In this document: piece after piece, positions 59,031 to 64,000 of the stretch
Layout: each line of letters opens with the position of its first letter
Position numbering within the stretch: the stretch's first letter is position 1
Source: Diorhabda sublineata
Taxonomy: Eukaryota; Arthropoda; Insecta; Coleoptera; Chrysomelidae
Direction: 5' to 3'
NCBI RefSeq assembly: GCF_026230105.1
Contig: NC_079482.1
Coordinates: 15,128,001 to 15,192,000 of the forward strand
Length of the DNA: 64,000 nucleotides
Notes under the pieces: generated by a model
Database searches by the model: none
Told to the model about the DNA's origin: nothing
What the model saw: only the letters and a program-made list of their open reading frames with translations
Program-made: the position numbers and the translations under genes

Positions 59031-59764
59031 TACTTATGTTGATACATTCAGCAGATCTAGTTTTGAATAGGTTCAGAAACAGTATATTAAATTCAAATTT
59101 ATGTTAACAAATATATTTCTCTCAGTTTATTGGGTTCTAATTGTATTTTAATTTACTAAATACAAAATGGCGATGTCCATTGGAAATTTTGTTGTGTTCA
59201 TCAACGATGCAAATTTACCAGTAGACTAAACTTATTTCTTTAAAAACATCAAGAAAGTACCGTTACTATAGCTATGGTGATGGTTATATATAATTCTTTT
59301 CTTTTTACTTGCCTGGCTAACAAATATTGACATCATCGATAATTTCACTCGTAAATACAAGATATCATATTCAACAAATGTTACTCCAGCTTTCATGAAA
59401 CATTATCTCACAATAATTTGCAGTTAAAGAAAATTGATGATGAAAGTTGTTGATATAATTCGTAATGTTCATAACATTGATACTATAACACCTAGAGTAA
59501 GTCAAGAGTAGTATATTTTCCCTTGAGAGTCTAGTGTATATATAAAGAAGAGATATCAACATTGAAATAAAAATAAAATTCTTAGAAACCCGAATCCTTG
59601 GAGTGAGGAAAACCGAACAGATAAATTCATGTTATGAACTTCTGAAGTTTAGAAAACATACAGAACAACGTCACATCTTGTAGTTTTGTTATTTCACGTG
59701 AAAAATATATCAAGGTATAGATTTATTTGTCTTTTCAACGCTTAGGCATACTAAATTCCATGAA
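59031..59764. other. Unassigned A+T-rich DNA
   Basis: No supported feature. Confidence 0.35.
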
Positions 59765-60465
59765 AAATTAGTTTCGCCAATGCCAAACTAGTTGATTCTG
59801 ATATAAATACATACACTGTAAAATAAAGTAATAAGGCCTAGTGTTAACATTATATTATATCTAGAAAATCAAAATAAATAGATAAACTGAATAAAATACT
59901 CGTAATTGGTAAAAAAAATAATCTTTTTTATTAAAACAATGATGATTTGTACTTAAAAGTTATGGATAATTGGTAATACAAACAATCATACTATAACAAA
60001 TAATAATAGTTGTTTTTCAATGAAAGCAATGATTATATCTCAATTTTCAAAATTGTTATTAATTTTTACATGGTTTGCTTTGGTGGCACCGTGCCCCATT
60101 GATAACACATTATAATAAGAAGACTCTTCAATTTCACTTTGTAAAATTTCTGTCAAAAACTTTTTCCTCCATTATTTTTAATCTGCTTGTCGACTTAAAC
60201 GTAGGTTTATCCATATTGAAGAAGAAGAAATCTTTATAATCTAAACTTTTAATTTTCAACTGCAGTCATTAACTAAATATATTACGCACTGTTTGCAATT
60301 AGACCCAAAATGCGTTAATAACGACGAATCTAACTCCCGCAAGTCCTAACATGTTTGCTCAATTACTCAATTACTAAATTGGTTAAGACCAGGCCGTACT
60401 GGTTTATTCTAGACTGTGCGTATTTATATCAGGATCAACTAGTTTGGCCTAGGCAAAACTAGTTT
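59765..60465. mobile_element. Unit bounded by 46-bp inverted repeats, possible non-autonomous element
   Basis: The 46 bases at 59765-59810 are the inverted copy of 60420-60465 with five mismatches (about 89% identity), separated by 609 bases. The shared text includes CCAAACTAGTTGAT and CTGATATAAATAC. The interior is A+T-rich and has no long ORF. This could be a MITE or foldback element with terminal inverted repeats; the ends cannot be fixed because no target duplication was seen. The right arm overlaps a separate 42-bp palindrome. Confidence 0.55.
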
Positions 60466-60471
60466 GTCCTG
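60430..60471. repeat. 42-bp near-perfect palindrome
   Basis: The sequence is centred on CCTAGG (60448-60453) and reads outward through AACTAGTTT on both sides to CAGGA/TCCTG at its ends. Only three base-pair positions per arm fail to match. It can also be seen as direct repeats of AACTAGTTTG. Confidence 0.85.
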
Positions 60472-61209
60472 AAATCGTGTTTTACTGGTAACATATTATT
60501 TATCATAGTACAAACAAAATTTGCTAAATTCACACGAAATATGGTGATAGAACACCATTAGAGTAACTGGGTTTTCCCATAGTTATACAGTTTATTAAAA
60601 TAATTTACGTTTGACATTATAATTCCGACAGCTTCTAGTATTAATTCAATCAACGTTTTGCATCTAGGTCTATAATCTTTGGAGATTTTCAAAAAGTTAA
60701 AAGATTTCCATCAAAAGAATTACAATTTCATTTATACTCCTGTGAGGTAGATAACCCTAGCAACAAGATTTTGTAGTCGTGGTTGCCTTTGCGATCGAGT
60801 TAAGATATTATCTTAATATTCCAATTTCGCACGAGTGCCAGCTATTATTTGAAATCCAATTCAGCTTATATAATTTTGGTAGAACCCTTGAAAATACTTT
60901 CATGTGCGGTTATTCATTACCCTTTTTTACGTTTTTTAGTAGTAAAAAAAGGTAAACATGGAGAAGAAAATTCTGTTCGAGAAAGCTCTCTGAATGCGTG
61001 TGTGGTAGCTGGATAAAATATGAGGTGAGCAAATCTCTATTCGTTACCAGTGAACCGCTAATTTTGTACTCCTGCTAAATTGATTTTGAGCATTATTTTG
61101 GTGTAGATTGTATAGTCCGGAAGCTTAATTCTGGAGCTATCAACAGTAAAGATCCATGACAATTGAGCCATCTTTAAAAATAAGAACAGGGATAGAGTCA
61201 GACTTTATT
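60472..61209. other. Unassigned DNA
   Basis: No supported feature. Confidence 0.35.
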
Positions 61210-61560
61210 GTCATTTTATTCCTAAGTTTAGAATTATGAGAACTATTGAGATAAAGTGAGGTTACTATGGAATTTTCAGATACCAACTTGGTACTATCTG
61301 AGAAAATAATTAGAAAACCCATTGAGTATATCTGACATTTATACCGAAATTTTATCATTGAAAACCGATATTGCCGCTTAAAATGAAATGTCATTTCTGA
61401 AATCAAACAACGAGAATGTGATGACAATGATGAAAAATTATATGAACTAGGAAATTAAGGAGCTGGAGAAAAAGATGGCAGATTTGGAAAGAAAAAAACA
61501 CTTCAATAGAAGAAACGATGTAAAATACAGAACCAAGCAATATACAAGCACCACTATGGA
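61210..61560 (+). pseudogene. Possible ORF1 coiled-coil fragment of a CR1/Jockey-like element
   Basis: Reading the plus strand with one or two shifts gives LVLSEKIIRKPIEYISDIYT, EILSLKTDIAA, LKSNNENVMTMMKNYMN, EIKELEKKMADLERKKHFNR and RND. The heptad-like spacing of hydrophobic residues, and the closing LExxxxxxRND, are those of the coiled coil and linker (LEQYxRRNNIEI) in ORF1 proteins of this group. Two stops interrupt it. No RNA-binding domain follows. A chance minus-strand ORF (61140-61427) overlaps. The call is based on pattern, not on a unique motif. Confidence 0.4.
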
Positions 61561-63238
61561 ATTTTGAAAATTCGGCGAAATCGCGAGGCGTCTTTCACAT
61601 TTTTTATAAATTTTATAAATGAATGAATCTTTTGCTTCTTTTTGTTTTAGACCTCTGTAGAGTTTTATTTAGGTATATAAATGATTTCTGTAAACGCAGT
61701 AACTTAGTTTTGAATAAATAGTCGTAGAAATAATAAATTGAACGAATAAGTAAAAGTGATCGCAGAAATTGTTTAAGTGATATTTAAAAGTGAATTATAA
61801 TGAGTCAAATGTATTGTTAAGTGTGTAAATAAATTGGGAACGTGAAAGACAGTTTTTATCAATTCAACCCACTAATAGAAAGGGTGTAAATAAATATGAA
61901 AAACAATATTTAAAATTAACGATTAATCATTTGGGAATTTTAGTTACTAAATAAGAACGCAAGTTATCATATTTGGAATGATGAACTAGTTCACTATATG
62001 ATATCGTATCTGATTAGGAAAATTTTCATTCGTAACAATTCGGTTACATTAAACTGTTAATAACTTTTAGCTATTTGGTGGTAGAACCTATACATGTAAG
62101 TTAGGTCCTGACAAACTCACAGTTCGTAATCTGGAGTTACCGGAAGCACAGGGGTCAGACATTTCAATGGACCAGTTTCATTAAATTCTCATTATCCTCT
62201 TGAGATTAACATAAGAATACCACCCTTTTCAATGTGTTGAACTTTAGTCCAATGTATACTATATGAGTTAGATTAATACTATTACTTCAACTCACACTTT
62301 GTTCGTTTTATCCCCAGAGCCTCGTTATCAGCAGTAAGTGGAAGGGAAAGGCGGAGGATTTTTATAAAAATCGTAACAAGTTCAATACTTGTACAATGTA
62401 AGAAAAATTCAAGAATGGAGATCTGTTTCGGCTCAAGTACTCGAATAGTAGTGAAAATTCGAAGAATTACTTTATTTCTTTGATATTCATTACATCTGAT
62501 ACAAGGTGAATCAAAATACTAATACATTATTTTCTCGTTTTTTTCAAGTGAATGGGTGAGTATCAAAAAGCTCAGAGAGATTTATGGAGCACGGGTTGAG
62601 TCAATTACGAAATACATAAACAATGAAACAGAAGAAAAGTGAATTAATGTTTTCCTAGCAGTTGCTGAAAACCCACACACATTAATTAAGAGATCCAAGT
62701 GCAATAATAATCGGCGTATAATTCTAAATATAATAATGTTTGGCTTTCGTATAAAAATCCGATATAGTATAGAAGCTCTTTGCGAAGAGACGAACAGAAT
62801 AATACTAATTCCTTCAATGAACAGCGTGAAATTCATATGCGTACATCATAGGCTCATTTAGACGTACTAGAATAAAGAGAAAAGATGAGGGCTGGAGTAT
62901 AAGAAAGATAAAGTCAGAAAGATAGCTCCTAATTTCTAGGAATTTCTCAAATTCTGGGAATAATGTGCAATATTGAAGAAAATATACCATTGAGAATAAT
63001 AACAGCAATAGTTTACACTTACCGTGAATTTTTTTAATGCTCCAATGATTAATTTTTTTATAAAATTCCTCTATTATAAATCTTATCTGCTGAAATAAAT
63101 TATCTAGACAATTTTAGAACAGAAAGCTTAAAATATTTATTGTATTTATTACTATACAATTATTATAAGCAAATGACAAATAGAAAGTTTGTGCAATTGG
63201 ATCATGTTGGAAATAATCATAAAGCGAAAACCCATAGT
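61561..63238. other. Unassigned DNA
   Basis: Nothing supported. The stretch 61660-61860 has an LTR-like look (TATA-like A+T-rich text, repeated AAATAAATTG), but no paired copy was found. Confidence 0.3.
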
Positions 63239-63418
63239 TTATTCTTGGTTCGACTCATCTGAAGTTGCAACGTAATCATTAATATCTCGGTTATCGCACG
63301 ACAAATTTTCTTTATCATCATCATCTGAAATTTTTGCTGGATTTTCGTTCTCATCATCCTTATTACTGCATGTCTCTCGCAAAATATCATTGATTTGGAG
63401 TTTTAAGTGAACTTTCAT
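63239..63418 (-). CDS. Short acidic ORF of 59 codons, unrecognised
   Basis: From an ATG at 63416-63418 to a TAA at 63239-63241 the frame reads MKVHLKLQINDILRETCS, then an acidic stretch with KISDDDDKENLS and DINDYVATSDESNQE at its end. A stop lies directly before the ATG. The composition, acidic and not driven by A+T content alone, suggests a real protein end, such as the last exon of a gene read towards lower coordinates, or a transposon protein C-terminus. The low-complexity acidic text does not identify a family. The THAP-like remnant 300 bases away is on the other strand, so the two are not one gene. Confidence 0.3.
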   Translation of the reverse strand: MKVHLKLQINDILRETCSNKDDENENPAKISDDDDKENLSCDNRDINDYVATSDESNQE

Positions 63419-63733
63419 CTATCAATCCGCAGTCAAGAAATGGGTCTGAAAACGATATCAAATTCATAATTCCAAATGCACGCCGCAACATAAATTTTGC
63501 AATTTACCGCACGTCTGTAGCTCTCATATTAGCGCTGATATAAAATTTTCAAGATGGAATATTTCAATTTCAACCACATTTCTTCTTCCGGCACGCCTAT
63601 AGTTTGCTCACTTCACCAGCGCCGATTGAGTTTTGCCGGTCACGCTACAGCAGCATCCACACCATGTTGTTCGCGTTATGTCGTATTAATCCTATTATTT
63701 GGCAGGATGTCGTAGCCTGGATTGACATAGGTT

Positions 63734-63921
63734 CGTTATAAATATTGCATTGTACCAAAATGTAACAACACTATTACTGCACCAAATAAAGTATTTTTGA
63801 GTATCCCTAAGGGAGGGAAATTATGGAAAAATGGTGTGATACAATGAAAACCGATAGGAATATTGTTCTTATTGTTACATCAAGTTATCGTTTTTTTTAT
63901 TAAGATCATTTCGAAGTGAGT
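63734..63921 (+). pseudogene. THAP-domain exon remnant
   Basis: The plus strand reads RYKYCIVPKCNNTITAPNKV and FLSIPKGGKLWK; then, after a one-base shift in an A-run near 63828, KWCDTMKTDRN, SSYRFFY, a stop and DHFE. This is the THAP zinc finger (C-x3-C ... KKWxxxxxR ... YxCxDHF). The first two Cys and the His of DHF remain, but the Cys of the CEDH part is Tyr and the next Glu codon is a stop. A GTGAGT donor-like sequence at 63916-63921 follows GAA directly, where a first THAP exon often ends. THAP domains bind DNA and occur in P-element-like transposases and in many insect genes of unknown role. The upstream text (63590-63730) is GC-richer and could be an old promoter region. Confidence 0.6.
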
Positions 63922-64000
63922 AGGTACTTCAATTTTTTAAAAAGCATATCCAAAACTTGACTAGCTTGACGTATTATTGTGATGACAATGTAGTATTTTT

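Noticed and set aside
61660..61860. Possible LTR
   Set aside because: No paired copy, no primer-binding site or polypurine tract that I could support.
1..64000. CRISPR arrays, bacterial operons, rRNA or tRNA genes
   Set aside because: No regularly spaced direct repeats, ribosome-binding sites, rRNA text or cloverleaf-like sequences with a conserved T-loop were seen; the DNA is eukaryotic in character.

Overview
This window looks like insect nuclear DNA. It is strongly A+T-rich and has no operon structure. Nothing in it reads as a complete host gene. What can be recognised is almost entirely transposable-element debris of kinds that are common together in insect genomes: several non-LTR retrotransposon families, hAT, mariner and DUF4817-type Tc1/mariner relatives, piggyBac, pogo, a Penelope-like element, a Gypsy integrase, and (AT)n microsatellites. 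All identifications come from reading conserved motifs by eye; no database search was possible. The insect order cannot be fixed from this sequence.

Layout. At 1-11 kb: a mariner scrap (868-1022), a CR1/Jockey-like reverse transcriptase tail (minus strand, about 2.46-3.1 kb), a DUF4817-type transposase C-half (minus, 4.94-5.27 kb), an unidentified GC-richer island (6.84-7.9 kb), a Penelope-like element with RT and GIY-YIG motifs (minus, 8.0-8.86 kb), and a 5'-truncated RTE-like retroelement (plus, 9.78-10.94 kb). At 14-26 kb: a retroelement ORF1 scrap, an RT scrap, the N-half of a DUF4817-type transposase (20.2-20.95 kb), an R1/LOA-like element with a mariner fragment nested in it (21.6-23.45 kb), another RT scrap and a piggyBac relic. 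At 27-33 kb: a duplicated pogo C-terminus, then a Jockey-like gag split by a 2.9-kb hAT element. At 36-41 kb: a third hAT N-terminus and a second copy of the CR1/Jockey-like element. At 43.9-47.1 kb: an RTE-like RT split by the best-preserved element of the window, a 2485-bp hAT with a perfect 8-bp target duplication, matching terminal repeats, a plausible TATA/Inr promoter and a transposase broken by a single one-base shift. At 48.8-57 kb: a Gypsy integrase, a mariner, another RTE-like RT and a mariner N-terminus. At 58-64 kb: a second R1/LOA-like 3' end, a ~700-bp unit bounded by 46-bp inverted repeats, an ORF1 coiled-coil scrap, a short acidic ORF and a decayed THAP-domain exon.

How the parts relate. 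The genes do not work together. The window records successive insertions: retroelements came first, and DNA transposons later landed inside their coding regions at three places. In the two clearest cases, removing the hAT and one copy of its target duplication joins the host retroelement reading frame again, which fixes both the insertion point and the order of events. Long A+T-rich stretches between these pieces show nothing I can assign and are listed as such. I found no evidence for a new biological system; the most checkable novelties are the near-intact hAT, the Penelope-like remnant, the unassigned inverted-repeat unit, the GC-richer island and two unassigned coding-like ORFs.
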